Positions 1 to 8,437 of a stretch of DNA of 64,000 nucleotides are shown here, one piece after another. Within the stretch, counting starts at the first letter, position 1. Every line of letters begins with the position of its first letter. Both the position numbers and the translations under genes were made by a program. Origin of the DNA: an uncultured Neokomagataea sp. (lineage in GTDB: Bacteria; Pseudomonadota; Alphaproteobacteria; Acetobacterales; Acetobacteraceae); contig NZ_CAMKWA010000006.1 of NCBI RefSeq assembly GCF_946476835.1, positions 62,001 through 126,000 of the forward strand, in the 5' to 3' direction. Below the pieces are notes generated by a model. That model was not told where the DNA came from, ran no database searches, and saw only the letters and a list, made by a program, of their open reading frames with translations.

Positions 1-396
1 ATGATTACGCAGGGTTTGAAGGCCATTGCGAAGGAATTATCGGTTCCGGTTATTGCATTGTCTCAGTTGTCTCGTCAGGTGGAATCACGTGAAGATAAGC
101 GGCCGATGTTGTCTGACTTGCGTGAATCAGGCTCGATTGAGCAGGACGCGGATGCGGTGATGTTTGTGTATCGTGATGAGTATTATCTTCAGCAGCGTAT
201 GCCGAAGGATAGTGCTTATGACAGCAATGATAAGTTCCAAGTGGCGACGGAAGAGTGGCAGCGCAAAATGGCGCTCGTTCATAATAAGGCTGAGTTGATT
301 CTTGAGAAACAGCGTCATGGCCCGACGGGTACGGTGCAGTTGTATTTTGAAGGTGAATTTACGCGCTTTGGTGATTTGGATTTGATCCACGAGTGA
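1..396 (+). CDS. dnaB: Replicative DNA helicase DnaB, C-terminal part (5' end outside window)
   Basis: The last 131 residues of the hexameric helicase that unwinds DNA at the replication fork. The sequence shows the end of the RecA-like ATPase core: [10 protein letters not shown] (about residue 19) followed by the [13 protein letters not shown] / EQDAD segment, which in the DnaB family carries the arginine finger and DNA-loop region, then the usual C-terminal [10 protein letters not shown]...F stretch. The ATG at base 1 is internal: the Walker A and B motifs and the N-terminal domain must lie upstream of the window. A strong intrinsic terminator follows 24 bases after the stop, so this gene ends its transcript. 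Family assignment is secure; only the start is missing. Confidence 0.95.
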   Translation: MITQGLKAIAKELSVPVIALSQLSRQVESREDKRPMLSDLRESGSIEQDADAVMFVYRDEYYLQQRMPKDSAYDSNDKFQVATEEWQRKMALVHNKAELILEKQRHGPTGTVQLYFEGEFTRFGDLDLIHE

Positions 397-419
397 TGTG
401 TTGAAAATGTGATGTGTGT

Positions 420-449
420 GCCCCGTACAGGTTTGTGCGGGGCTTTTTT
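420..449 (+). terminator. Intrinsic terminator of dnaB
   Basis: A 10-bp stem (420-429 with 434-443, one G-U pair) with a 4-nt loop is followed directly by six T residues. It lies just after the dnaB stop codon. Confidence 0.85.
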
Positions 450-610
450 ATGGGGGGTGGGGATGTCTTTCTCTGAGGTAAAAAGCAGAAGAGAGGCTGT
501 TGAAAATGTGGTGGTGGAAGAGTTGGAGATCATGTTTCGTGGTAGGAGGCCTTCCAATCGGCCTCGCGTGTTTTTGGGCTCATTATTGATAAAAAGAATA
601 AAGTTTTTCT

Positions 611-1036
611 TTAGTCGTCTAAACGTACACGGCGATTTTTTTTAACGTCGGAGCGGCGGGATTTGCCGTCTAGTCTTCTTTGCTTGGCTGCTTTTCCGGG
701 GCGGGTTGGGACGCGGAAAGCTTTGCGCTGGGCGGCTTCACGGATCATGTCTGATAGGCGCTCGAGAACGTCTTCGCGGTTGCGGAGTTGGGTACGAAAT
801 TTGCGTCCTGTTAAGACAATTTCCCCATTTTGTGTGCCTCGGCTTCCTGCAATTTGTAGGAGTTTGTGTTTTACGCGGTCTGGCAGGGTGGAAGCTGTGA
901 GGACGTTGAAGCGCAATTGGGCGGCTGATGCGATCTTATTGACGTTTTGTCCGCCGGACCCGGTCGAAAGAATGTAGGTTATGGTGACGTCTTCTTCATA
1001 AAACCCGACATGGGGCGCAATGTCTCGGTAGCCCAT
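611..1036 (-). CDS. arfB: Alternative ribosome-rescue factor ArfB (peptidyl-tRNA hydrolase)
   Basis: ArfB (YaeJ) frees ribosomes stalled on broken mRNAs by hydrolysing peptidyl-tRNA in the A site. The 141-residue product has the release-factor GGQ motif in the context GSGGQNVNK (about residues 26-34) and a long basic C-terminal tail rich in Lys/Arg (from about residue 100), which in ArfB sits in the empty mRNA channel. The length matches the family (about 140). A TTG one codon upstream could also start the frame, but the ATG at 1036 is preceded by AGAGG and is preferred. The gene stands alone between dnaB (opposite strand) and the efflux operon. High certainty. Confidence 0.93.
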   Translation of the reverse strand: MGYRDIAPHVGFYEEDVTITYILSTGSGGQNVNKIASAAQLRFNVLTASTLPDRVKHKLLQIAGSRGTQNGEIVLTGRKFRTQLRNREDVLERLSDMIREAAQRKAFRVPTRPGKAAKQRRLDGKSRRSDVKKNRRVRLDD

Positions 1037-1148
1037 CAACTGGATGCCTCTAGGGAGAGTGTATGGTGTGGCGAGGCATTATTATAGGGCAAGATGAGAA
1101 ATAAGGGAGCAGCATCTTGGAGGAGCTGTTCTCCGTCTTATAGAAAGA

Positions 1149-1178
1149 CTTAAGGCTGGGTGAGGACCCAGCCTTAAG
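1149..1178 (-). terminator. Strong hairpin ending the RND efflux operon
   Basis: A perfect 13-bp inverted repeat (1149-1161 with 1166-1178) with a 4-nt loop lies 12 bases past the stop of the outer membrane factor gene. On the minus strand it is followed by the T-rich TCTTTCT, so it should work as a terminator for the leftward operon. Confidence 0.75.
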
Positions 1179-1189
1179 GGAGAGAGTGA

Positions 1190-2815
1190 TTAAGGGTGTG
1201 TGAGTGCGCCCGTCGGCAAGGGAGCGAGTGAGGCCCCTGTGCCTTTGCCCGGTGTAGAGGGCGCGGGGGCGGAGAGGTTTTCAAATTGCTCTGGGTGTGG
1301 AGAAGCGGTGACGTCTCCAACCGGAGCGGGGTTACGCAGGCCATCATACTGGAAGGGTGTGATGGAGAGTGTTTGATCCATGGTCGGCAGGAGTTTTACG
1401 TTCCAACCGCCGCCGAGGCTGCGGATCAAGTCCACATCAGCCTGATAAAGGCGTGTTGCGATTTCGACTTGGTGGATGCGGCTATCCAGTGTGTTCTCTT
1501 GGCTGAAGATCGCTTCGAGGTAGGTGCCGACGCCACCTTGATACAGGGTCATGGTCATGCCCTGAGTTTGTAGGTTAGCTGCAACGGCTTGTTGGAGCGC
1601 TTTGTTTTCTAGGTTGAGACGTTCAGTCCGTGAGAGACCATCTTCCACTTCGCGGAATGCGGCGAGGACGGTGCCACGATACTCGTCACGTGTTTCACGG
1701 TAAGCAGACCATGTGCGCTGAAGTTCAGCGCGGCGTAGGCCGCCGTCAAACAAAGGCATGTCAAAGCTGGCGCCGTAGGTCCACAAAGAGTTCGCGAGGT
1801 TTGCGAGGTCAAACCCGTTGGACTCAAAACCGCCACCGAAATTGAAGGCGATATGTGGATAGAACGCAGCGCGTGCGATACCGATTTCACGGTTGGCTTG
1901 TGCCATTTCACGTTCTGCGGAGGCGATGTCTGGGCGGCGTTGGAGCAGTTCAGACGGGATGCCGGCCGGGATGGTAGGTTGATGGAAGCTTAGCTTGTCA
2001 ATTTGTGGAATATGGAAGCTGGAGGGAGATGTGTTGGTCAGAACAGCGATAGCGTGTTCGGTGACCTGACGTGCGGCCTCAACATCCAGTTTGGCAGCTT
2101 GTGACGTGTAAAGCTGGGCTTGTGCGCGGGCGAGATCGAGGCGAGGCGCGGCTTTGAACTTTAGCTGTGTCTCGGTGATCTGCATAGCGCGTTGATAATA
2201 CGCGATGGATTGTGAGTAGATTGCGATTTGTGCGTCATAGCCGCGCAACTCGATATAATCACGGGCGAGTTCAGCTTGGAGGCTGAGGCGGGCCATGGCG
2301 TAATCAGCAGCGCGTTCTTGCGCTTTTTGTTTTTCAGCGCGGACATGGTTGCGGATGGCGGACCAGAAATCTGGCTCCCATGAGGCGAGGCCTTGGTAGA
2401 TTTCCTGAGTCTGCGTCAGAGTGGCGCCGTTACGGAAAAGGCGGTCTGCCGCTTGTTTGTTATCTGATGCACCTGCGTTCAGGCCGAGATGTGGAAGTAA
2501 CTCGGAGCGTGCCTCGACCACGAGAGAGCGCGCTTGGGTGAAGCGCTCTGCTGCGGCTTGAAGGTCAGCATTTTCTGTGCTGGCACGTGTTTCAAGCGTG
2601 TTCAGCAAGGGGTCATCGAACATGGTCCACCACTCGGTGGGCAATGTATTGTCAGCCGGGGTCGCTATGCCGAAGGGACCTTGTCCGTGCCAGGATTCTG
2701 GCACGACGAACGTTGGCGGAGTGTAGGTTGGGGCGAGGTCGCACGCGGACAGACCCAAGAGTGATAGGGCTGTTCCGCCAGCGAGGCTAAGGCTTTTGAG
2801 GCGGCGCAGGGTCAT
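1190..2815 (-). CDS. Outer membrane factor lipoprotein of RND efflux system (NodT family)
   Basis: A TolC/OprM-like outer membrane channel of 541 residues, last gene of the leftward RND operon. It starts with a lipoprotein signal peptide ending in the lipobox LSAC (Cys25), followed by the typical DLAPTYTPP. Two OEP repeats follow; the second carries the family motif PSELLQRRPDIASAEREMAQ (about residues 290-310). A low-complexity Pro/Ala/Ser tail closes the protein. The ATG overlaps the stop of the upstream membrane fusion gene by 4 bases (ATGA), implying translational coupling. It would complete the tripartite pump from inner membrane to outside. The exported substrate cannot be told from sequence. 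Confidence 0.93.
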   Translation of the reverse strand: MTLRRLKSLSLAGGTALSLLGLSACDLAPTYTPPTFVVPESWHGQGPFGIATPADNTLPTEWWTMFDDPLLNTLETRASTENADLQAAAERFTQARSLVVEARSELLPHLGLNAGASDNKQAADRLFRNGATLTQTQEIYQGLASWEPDFWSAIRNHVRAEKQKAQERAADYAMARLSLQAELARDYIELRGYDAQIAIYSQSIAYYQRAMQITETQLKFKAAPRLDLARAQAQLYTSQAAKLDVEAARQVTEHAIAVLTNTSPSSFHIPQIDKLSFHQPTIPAGIPSELLQRRPDIASAEREMAQANREIGIARAAFYPHIAFNFGGGFESNGFDLANLANSLWTYGASFDMPLFDGGLRRAELQRTWSAYRETRDEYRGTVLAAFREVEDGLSRTERLNLENKALQQAVAANLQTQGMTMTLYQGGVGTYLEAIFSQENTLDSRIHQVEIATRLYQADVDLIRSLGGGWNVKLLPTMDQTLSITPFQYDGLRNPAPVGDVTASPHPEQFENLSAPAPSTPGKGTGASLAPLPTGALTHP

Positions 2816-3993
2816 TCTGATTTCCCAAATCCGGATTCGTTGTAGCCACGTTGTGGTGTGACAATATGGACCTGATCTCCTTCAAGCAGGTCTGCCGGTG
2901 GGTTGTCGATGACGCGGTCTTGCGCGTCGATACCGGCTTGGATCTCGGTGGAGCTATCAGCCATGCGGCCTACGACGACCTTTTTGTAGTGAACGTGGCT
3001 GTTTGCATCGACTGTGGCGACGGTCATACCTTTTTCCTCAAAAACGAGGGAAGAAGAGGGTAATTCGTAGAGTTGGGAATGCTCATTATTGGCTTTGAGC
3101 GCCACAGAGGCGAAGGTACCCGGCCACAGCTCTTGTTTGTTGTTTTCCATCGTGAATTCTGTGATGGCGGTGCGGGTGTTGGGGTCGAAGCCTTGTGAGG
3201 TGGTGAGGAACTGAGCCGTAAATTTACGGTCCGGGTATTGGGGGACTGTGACTTCTGCCGTCAGGTCCGGTTGTAGGACGTAAGAGAAGACTTCAGGCAC
3301 TGACACGAACATACGGAGGCGGTGTGTGTCTGCTACGGTAAAGAGTTCGGACGCACCGCCTGAGGAGTCTACGCTGCCGCCGCCGCTATTGACGTAGTCA
3401 CCGACGCTGACGTTACGAGCGGTAACGACGCCATCATAAGGGGCGACGATGGTTTTGAAGCGTTCGAGAGCTTCAAAGTGGTCCACGTTATGTTGGGCTG
3501 CGTTGAACTCTGCGAGAGCAGATTGCTCACCCGCGTTGGACACGGAGACCGACTGACCGGAAACAGCTTCTGAGCGGCCCATAGCGCGCCAGCGTTCGGC
3601 TGTTACGGTAGCGAGTTTGTATTTTGCCATGACAGAAGCAAGGTCTGCCTTGGCTTGTGCGTATTGGGCATCAAGTGCAGGCGCGTTGATCTCGGCCAGA
3701 ACTTCACCGGCTTTTACGTGTGCACCGTAATCTTTGTACCACATTTTCACGTAGCCAGAGACCTGTGCGTAGATTGGTGCTTGGTACCAAGCGTCAATCG
3801 TGCCGGGCAGGGTCAGCGCGACTTTTGTCGGGGATTTCTGCGGTGCGATGACCGAGACGTTGGGGATCGCATTGGCGTCCGTTTCTTCCGCTAATGCGGA
3901 AGATGCGTGGACTTTATCAATGACAAGATAGCCGGCGTAGAGCGCAAGGAGGCAGCCACCCGCGACGGCGACGAGTTTAGGAGAAGTGGCCAT
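2812..3993 (-). CDS. RND efflux periplasmic adaptor (membrane fusion protein)
   Basis: A 393-residue HlyD/AcrA-like adaptor linking the RND permease to the outer membrane channel. It has an N-terminal hydrophobic anchor or signal (residues 5-24), a biotinyl-lipoyl half motif around YAQVSGYVKMWYKDYGAHVK, a short alpha-hairpin, the second lipoyl half (IVAPYDGVVTARNVSVGDYV) and beta-barrel and membrane-proximal domains. The frame is open for 18 more codons upstream, but the ATG at 3993 forms a TGATG junction with the permease stop, which decides the start. It overlaps the downstream channel gene by 4 bases. Confidence 0.93.
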   Translation of the reverse strand: MATSPKLVAVAGGCLLALYAGYLVIDKVHASSALAEETDANAIPNVSVIAPQKSPTKVALTLPGTIDAWYQAPIYAQVSGYVKMWYKDYGAHVKAGEVLAEINAPALDAQYAQAKADLASVMAKYKLATVTAERWRAMGRSEAVSGQSVSVSNAGEQSALAEFNAAQHNVDHFEALERFKTIVAPYDGVVTARNVSVGDYVNSGGGSVDSSGGASELFTVADTHRLRMFVSVPEVFSYVLQPDLTAEVTVPQYPDRKFTAQFLTTSQGFDPNTRTAITEFTMENNKQELWPGTFASVALKANNEHSQLYELPSSSLVFEEKGMTVATVDANSHVHYKKVVVGRMADSSTEIQAGIDAQDRVIDNPPADLLEGDQVHIVTPQRGYNESGFGKSE

Positions 3994-6900
3994 CAGACGG
4001 TTTCCTTCTGACGCGATGAGCGATTGTGGAGGATAGCGTAAACGCACGGTACGAATAGGAGTGTGGAGATGGTTGCCACGATAAGGCCGCCGATCACTGC
4101 ACGCCCAAGTGGTGCGTTGGTGGAGTTGGATGTTGCCATTGGGATCATACCCACGATCATGGCCAGTGCGGTCATGAGGACGGGGCGGATACGGCCAAAC
4201 CCGGCTTCGATGGCAGCTTTGAGGGCGTCACCATGGATTTCGATCCGTTCACGGGCAAAGGAGACGATGAGGATCGAGTTTGCCGTGGCGGTACCCATGC
4301 ACATGATGGCACCTGTGAGGGCTGGAACGGAGAGGCGTGTGCCGGTTAGGAACAGGGCCCATGCGATACCACCCAATGCACCGGGTAGTGCGGTGATGAT
4401 GATGAAGGGGTCCAGCCAAGACTGGAAGTTCACCACGATCAACAGGTAGATCAGCACGATAGAGACCAGAAGTCCTTCGACTAGCTGGGTGTATGCGCCG
4501 TGCATGGTGGTGGCTTGTCCGTGGACGGTGACGTCTGATGAGCGGGGGACGTTGTGTTTGTCATGAGACAGCACATCGTTCACGCCGTTAAGGACGGAGC
4601 CAAGGTCGGTGCCTTCTGCGGAGACGTAGATGTCAATTTCCGACATGGAGTTGAAGTGCGAGACTTCGCCCGGTGTGCCGGTGGCAACGACATCTGCCAG
4701 TGCGCCAAGGAGTTGTGTTTTGTCGTTCGGGTCACCATCGCCCTTATCAACAGGAATGGTCAGCAGGTCGGTCAGGTGAGTGAGTTGATCCTGTGACGTA
4801 TAAACGTTGAGCGGGAAGGTGACGTTGTCTTCGGGGTCAAGCCAGAACTGGGGGTCAACGACACCGGAACCGGAGAGGGTCAGGAGTTCGTTGGTAGCCA
4901 GATCGTTTTCGCTGATGCCGGTGGCCTGACTGAATGTACGGTTGCCGTTTACCATCAGGGTAGGCGTTGCCATCGTTTGTTGGATGGTGACGTCTGCTGC
5001 GCCGGGTACGTGGCGCAGTTGGCCAATGATGTGGCGTGCGTAGTTGTAGTTGTCTGAAATGCTCGGGCCCGCGATTTGGATGTCGATTGGGGCTGGGGAG
5101 CCGAAGTTCAGAATCTGGGTTGTAAGGTCAGCTGGTTGGAAGGTGAATACCGTGCCTGGGAAGCGCGCAGAGAGGTCTTTGCGCAGCAGTTTACGGTAAT
5201 CCCAAACCGGTGATTCAGGGTCTTTTAGAGCAATTGTGAGGTCACAATCCTGCGTGCCGACACTTGGTGTTGGCATGAAGGCTTGGTTGTGGGGACCTTC
5301 TGGCAGGCCGCAATTGGAGATGATGTTGGCCACTTTGCCGGGAAGGTCTTGGTGGATGCGGTCATCAACGAGGGCGGCGATACGGCCAGCGACTTCAATA
5401 CGCGTGCCGAGTGGGGCGCGCATGTGCATTTGTAGGGCACCAGATTTGACTTCTGGGAAGAAGTCACGGCCAGAAAATGCGTAGAGGCTGAAGGAGGCTA
5501 GTGAGCAAATGAGGAAGATGCTGACGAAGGCTTTGCGGCGTGCGACGCAGCGTGTCAGCACATCATTATAGCCGTTACGGAATGCTGTAAAACGGCGCTC
5601 AAACCCCTGCTGGAAACGTCCAAAGAACGTTTTCGGTGCAGGTGGGTGTGCGTCGTGTCCATGAGCGTGGTGGACCTGACCTGCGAGAAGGTACTTGGCC
5701 ATTGTTGGGACCAAGGTGCGGGACAGGATGAAGGACGCGATCATCGCGAAGATGATGGCCTTTGCCATTGGCATGAAGAGGTAACCTGCGACGCCGTCCA
5801 GCTCAAAAAGAGGCAGCCAGACGATACAGATGCAGGTAGTGGACACGAAGGTCGGGATAACGATTTGGTTGGCGGCATCGATGATGGCGAGTTCGAGATC
5901 TTTACCCATTTCAAGGTGGGTATCGATGTTTTCGATCATCACGGTCGCGTCGTCCACGAGGATACCGACGGCGAGGGCCAGACCACCAAGGGTCATTACG
6001 TTGATGGACTCACCAGCCCAGCCCAAGGCGATAATGGAGCACAGAATAGCCAAGGGGATGGAAGTGGCAATGATGACGGTTGAGCGCCATGAGCCAAGGA
6101 ATAGAAGGACCACGACACCGGTCAGCAGAGCGGCTGTGACCATTTCTTGCACAACGTCGTGGATCTGATCTTTCACCAGAATGGAGGCGTCAGACAGAAT
6201 GGAGACGTTGACGTCTGGTGGTAGGATGGCGCGGAGGCGAGGAAGCAGAGCTTTCGTGGCAGCGACAACGTCGAGCGTTGAGGCAGAGCCACTCTTCTGC
6301 GTGATCATTTCTACGCCTTGGCGGCCTTTGACCAGCACTAAGTTGGTTTGGGGGTGACCGCCACGATAGACTTCGGCGACGTCACGGACATAGATAACGG
6401 CATTGCCAACGCGTTTGACCGGGATGTTGGCGATGTCATCCATCGTTTCCGGGGCTGCGTTGGTTTGGACCATCCAGTCGGTTGTATCGATCTTTTGGTC
6501 ACCTGCGGGCAGAACGATGTTCTGGTCGCGCATGGCTTGTTGGACATCGGCCGCGGTGATGTGATGGGCGCGGAGCTGATCTTGGTTCAGCGCGATCATC
6601 ACGAAGCTATCCATACCACCGTTAGGGTGGGCCACCACGGCGCCGGGGACGGTCGCGAGGAGTGGGCGGATGGAAATGACGCCGAGTTTAAACAGATCTG
6701 AAGGGGTCTGTTTTTGGGACGTGACCTGCAGAGCAATGACCGGAACCTGTGACGGGTTCAGGGCCATAATCATAGGAGCAGGCACCTTGGGAGGCAGGCC
6801 CAGCAGGATGGTTTGGGCGATGGCTGTGACTTCAGCCTCTGCTGTACCGACTTCTGTGCCGGGTTGGAAATAGATTCGCACGATGGAGCGGCCGTAATAG

Positions 6901-7157
6901 CTATCCGACTCCATGTGTTCGATGCCCTGTACCGTCGTGGTGACGGAGAGCTCGAAGTTATAGGTGATTCGTCCGGCGAATTGCTGTGGCAGCAGACCAG
7001 GGTAGGTCCAGACGACAGCAACGACGGGGACTTTAATGTTGGGGAAGACGTCTGTCGGGGTCTTGAAGATCGACATGACCCCGAACATGACAATTAAGAT
7101 CGATAAGACGACGAATGTAAGTGGTCGTCTTAGCGCGGTCACGACGATGGCATTCAT
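3993..7157 (-). CDS. RND family multidrug/solute efflux permease (inner membrane)
   Basis: A 1054-residue proton-driven RND transporter, first gene of the operon. It has the family layout of 12 membrane helices with two large periplasmic loops: TM1 at about residues 10-30, then PTDVFPNIKVP; a helix cluster around residues 340-480 including the proton-relay motif VGILVDDATVMIEN; and the second cluster near residues 870-1040. The length fits HAE-1/HME-type pumps (about 1020-1060). Histidine-rich HHAHGHDAH in the central cytoplasmic loop (about residues 500-508) might sense or bind metal, but this is only a guess. It is coupled to the adaptor by TGATG. Substrate unknown. Confidence 0.94.
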   Translation of the reverse strand: MNAIVVTALRRPLTFVVLSILIVMFGVMSIFKTPTDVFPNIKVPVVAVVWTYPGLLPQQFAGRITYNFELSVTTTVQGIEHMESDSYYGRSIVRIYFQPGTEVGTAEAEVTAIAQTILLGLPPKVPAPMIMALNPSQVPVIALQVTSQKQTPSDLFKLGVISIRPLLATVPGAVVAHPNGGMDSFVMIALNQDQLRAHHITAADVQQAMRDQNIVLPAGDQKIDTTDWMVQTNAAPETMDDIANIPVKRVGNAVIYVRDVAEVYRGGHPQTNLVLVKGRQGVEMITQKSGSASTLDVVAATKALLPRLRAILPPDVNVSILSDASILVKDQIHDVVQEMVTAALLTGVVVLLFLGSWRSTVIIATSIPLAILCSIIALGWAGESINVMTLGGLALAVGILVDDATVMIENIDTHLEMGKDLELAIIDAANQIVIPTFVSTTCICIVWLPLFELDGVAGYLFMPMAKAIIFAMIASFILSRTLVPTMAKYLLAGQVHHAHGHDAHPPAPKTFFGRFQQGFERRFTAFRNGYNDVLTRCVARRKAFVSIFLICSLASFSLYAFSGRDFFPEVKSGALQMHMRAPLGTRIEVAGRIAALVDDRIHQDLPGKVANIISNCGLPEGPHNQAFMPTPSVGTQDCDLTIALKDPESPVWDYRKLLRKDLSARFPGTVFTFQPADLTTQILNFGSPAPIDIQIAGPSISDNYNYARHIIGQLRHVPGAADVTIQQTMATPTLMVNGNRTFSQATGISENDLATNELLTLSGSGVVDPQFWLDPEDNVTFPLNVYTSQDQLTHLTDLLTIPVDKGDGDPNDKTQLLGALADVVATGTPGEVSHFNSMSEIDIYVSAEGTDLGSVLNGVNDVLSHDKHNVPRSSDVTVHGQATTMHGAYTQLVEGLLVSIVLIYLLIVVNFQSWLDPFIIITALPGALGGIAWALFLTGTRLSVPALTGAIMCMGTATANSILIVSFARERIEIHGDALKAAIEAGFGRIRPVLMTALAMIVGMIPMATSNSTNAPLGRAVIGGLIVATISTLLFVPCVYAILHNRSSRQKETV

Positions 7158-7249
7158 GGAGCGGTAGTTCCAATCCTGTGACTAGCTTTGAGGGATTGGT
7201 CCTGAAGCTAATCGTTTGCTGCCATTTAGTCTTATAAATGATGCTTTAT

Positions 7250-7279
7250 ATTATGGATGAATGATTACCGCTTTGTCAT
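7250..7279 (-). promoter_or_regulatory. Possible promoter of RND operon
   Basis: On the minus strand ATGACA (-35-like, 7279-7274) is separated by 18 bases from CATAAT (-10-like, 7255-7250), about 90 bases before the permease start codon. Visual match only. Confidence 0.35.
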
Positions 7280-7391
7280 GATTAGGTTTGTTCTTCTGCG
7301 TATCAATCTTAATGTTGGATTGTTGTGTGGTGTGTGTGGCGCGGAGAAATCAAATGCCATGAGTCCAAGAAGGTAAACGAATTAAGGCAAT

Positions 7392-7436
7392 TGGCATTAA
7401 GCCACATTTCATTCTTGACCCAATGGCATATTGCCA
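7392..7436. promoter_or_regulatory. Two TGGC-N5-GCCA operators, distal pair
   Basis: Two 13-bp palindromes, TGGCATTAAGCCA (7392-7404) and TGGCATATTGCCA (7424-7436), lie 32 bp apart (about three helical turns). The same motif occurs twice more at 8029-8086 beside the repressor start. The second site sits inside the spacer of a possible rightward promoter (TTGACC at 7415-7420, TAATTT at 7438-7443). Binding by the adjacent HTH repressor is an inference from position and repetition. Confidence 0.65.
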
Positions 7437-7619
7437 TTAATTTATCGTTAATCGCTGGTTTTCATGGTGACGGTCAGCGCTTAGGGGGAGGGGTTCTTTG
7501 ACGATGTCGTTCCGGAAATCATGCTCTATCCCGGTGACCTTTTCCGTAGTGGAGCGGAAAGGGTTGGTCATGACGGTCAAAGAAATCCTGAGGGCATATG
7601 AAAAACAAAAAACCCAAAA

Positions 7620-8012
7620 TCAGTGCACCTCCTCATCTGGTCTCGTGGGCGGATCAGGTGTGTCAGAAGGACTGTTTTTGTCCGTGTGCGACGCCGTGTC
7701 TTGCCGCTGGAGCACCAACTCTGGGTGCAAAGCAGCCAGTCTCAGGGCCAGTTCTTCGTCGGTACGACCGTTCAGGACGCCTTTCAGAAGAAAGTCAGTT
7801 GAAACGCGTAAGCGGTTCGACAGTGCGGCAATGAGGAATACGTTTGGTGCTCGGTCTCCTCGTTCAATTTTGTTGAGTGTTGATGCGTCAATACCCAGCA
7901 GGCGAGCACATTCGCTCTGGTTGGGGATAACGAGTTCTCTCGCCCAGGCAATGCGCTGTCCAATCGCGCGTTGGAGTACCGTGAGAGAATCAGATCGTTT
8001 TTGTTTGGCCAT
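7620..8012 (-). CDS. Prophage HTH (XRE/cI-like) repressor
   Basis: A 130-residue protein with an N-terminal helix-turn-helix of the XRE type (about residues 16-75; QSECARLLGIDASTLNKIER is the recognition part) and a short, disordered, Pro/Thr/Asp-rich C-terminus instead of a peptidase domain. It therefore lacks the LexA-like self-cleavage domain of lambda CI, so SOS-driven autocleavage is not expected. It is transcribed away from the phage genes, and two TGGC-N5-GCCA palindromes fill the space between its start and the first rightward gene, as for a phage immunity repressor. A second pair of sites lies beyond its 3' end. Function as the cluster's repressor is inferred from fold and position. 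Confidence 0.85.
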   Translation of the reverse strand: MAKQKRSDSLTVLQRAIGQRIAWARELVIPNQSECARLLGIDASTLNKIERGDRAPNVFLIAALSNRLRVSTDFLLKGVLNGRTDEELALRLAALHPELVLQRQDTASHTDKNSPSDTPDPPTRPDEEVH

Positions 8013-8028
8013 GCGGCTTTTCTAGCAA

Positions 8029-8086
8029 TGGCTTTATGCCAAATCTAGTCTCTCTTTTTTTTCATATGTTTTGTGGCAAATAGCCA
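8029..8086. promoter_or_regulatory. Two TGGC-N5-GCCA operators in the repressor/early-gene divergent region
   Basis: Palindromes TGGCTTTATGCCA (8029-8041) and TGGCAAATAGCCA (8074-8086) lie 45 bp apart in the 101-bp gap between the leftward repressor (start 8012) and the rightward gene at 8114. The first is 17 bp from the repressor start codon, suggesting autoregulation; the second is 28 bp before the early gene start. Confidence 0.7.
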
Positions 8087-8113
8087 TAAATTTGATTTTG
8101 TAAGGATTTTTTT

Positions 8114-8437
8114 ATGTTTAATCAGGCAAATATAGGTGCAGCAGGTGCGCGTGTTTCTGCTGGGGCATTGGCCGCTATGCTTGCATCTGATGGCTGGGCG
8201 CCGAAACCAGGGGTTAAGACCCGTGCGGCGGTTCGGGTGTCTAGCCGCGCAGTTGCGGCGGCTAAGGGGAGTGTGAAGGCGAGTGTTTCTCGCAAGGTGG
8301 TGGAGCGGGAGACAGCTGAGGCGTTGCCAGCGGGGCATCCTGTGAGTTGGGCGGCTTTGTGGGGCGCGGATAAGGTGCCTGCGTTTCCTGGATTGGTGCC
8401 GATGGGTGGTCGTGAGTTGGTGGAGGGGATTCACTGA
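8114..8437 (+). CDS. Phage early protein of unknown function
   Basis: A 107-residue protein, the first gene transcribed rightward from the repressor region. The start at 8114 follows a clear AAGGA ribosome site. The N-terminal two thirds are rich in Ala, Val, Lys and Arg and the C-terminus is Trp/Pro/Gly-rich (HPVSWAALWG). I recognise no family. Its stop overlaps the start of the next gene (TGATG), so both are probably translated together. Its position directly under the operators makes it an immediate-early gene candidate. Confidence 0.7.
   Translation: MFNQANIGAAGARVSAGALAAMLASDGWAPKPGVKTRAAVRVSSRAVAAAKGSVKASVSRKVVERETAEALPAGHPVSWAALWGADKVPAFPGLVPMGGRELVEGIH

Larger units (their letters stand above)
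7158..7619. other. 462-bp intergenic region between RND operon and prophage repressor
   Basis: No convincing gene. It holds a possible leftward promoter for the RND operon (7250-7279), two repressor-like palindromes (7392-7436) and a possible rightward promoter TTGACC-N17-TAATTT at 7415-7443 overlapped by the second palindrome. A reading frame opens rightward at 7504 after a purine-rich stretch (GGGGGAGGGG, about 7484-7493), but it runs antisense through the repressor gene and does not resemble a protein I know. Confidence 0.6.

Noticed and set aside
546..565. GAGGCC / GGCCTC hairpin between dnaB and arfB
   Set aside because: Only a 6-bp stem and no T run on either strand in terminator position; too weak to call.
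5646..6168. Rightward frames of 112-145 codons antisense to the RND permease
   Set aside because: They lie wholly inside the permease gene and have no ribosome site or family likeness.
7498..8025. Rightward 175-codon frame opposite the phage repressor with purine-rich upstream sequence
   Set aside because: From about codon 41 it is the antisense of the repressor gene, its composition is Ser/Arg-rich as expected of a shadow frame, and only the first 40 residues lie in free DNA.
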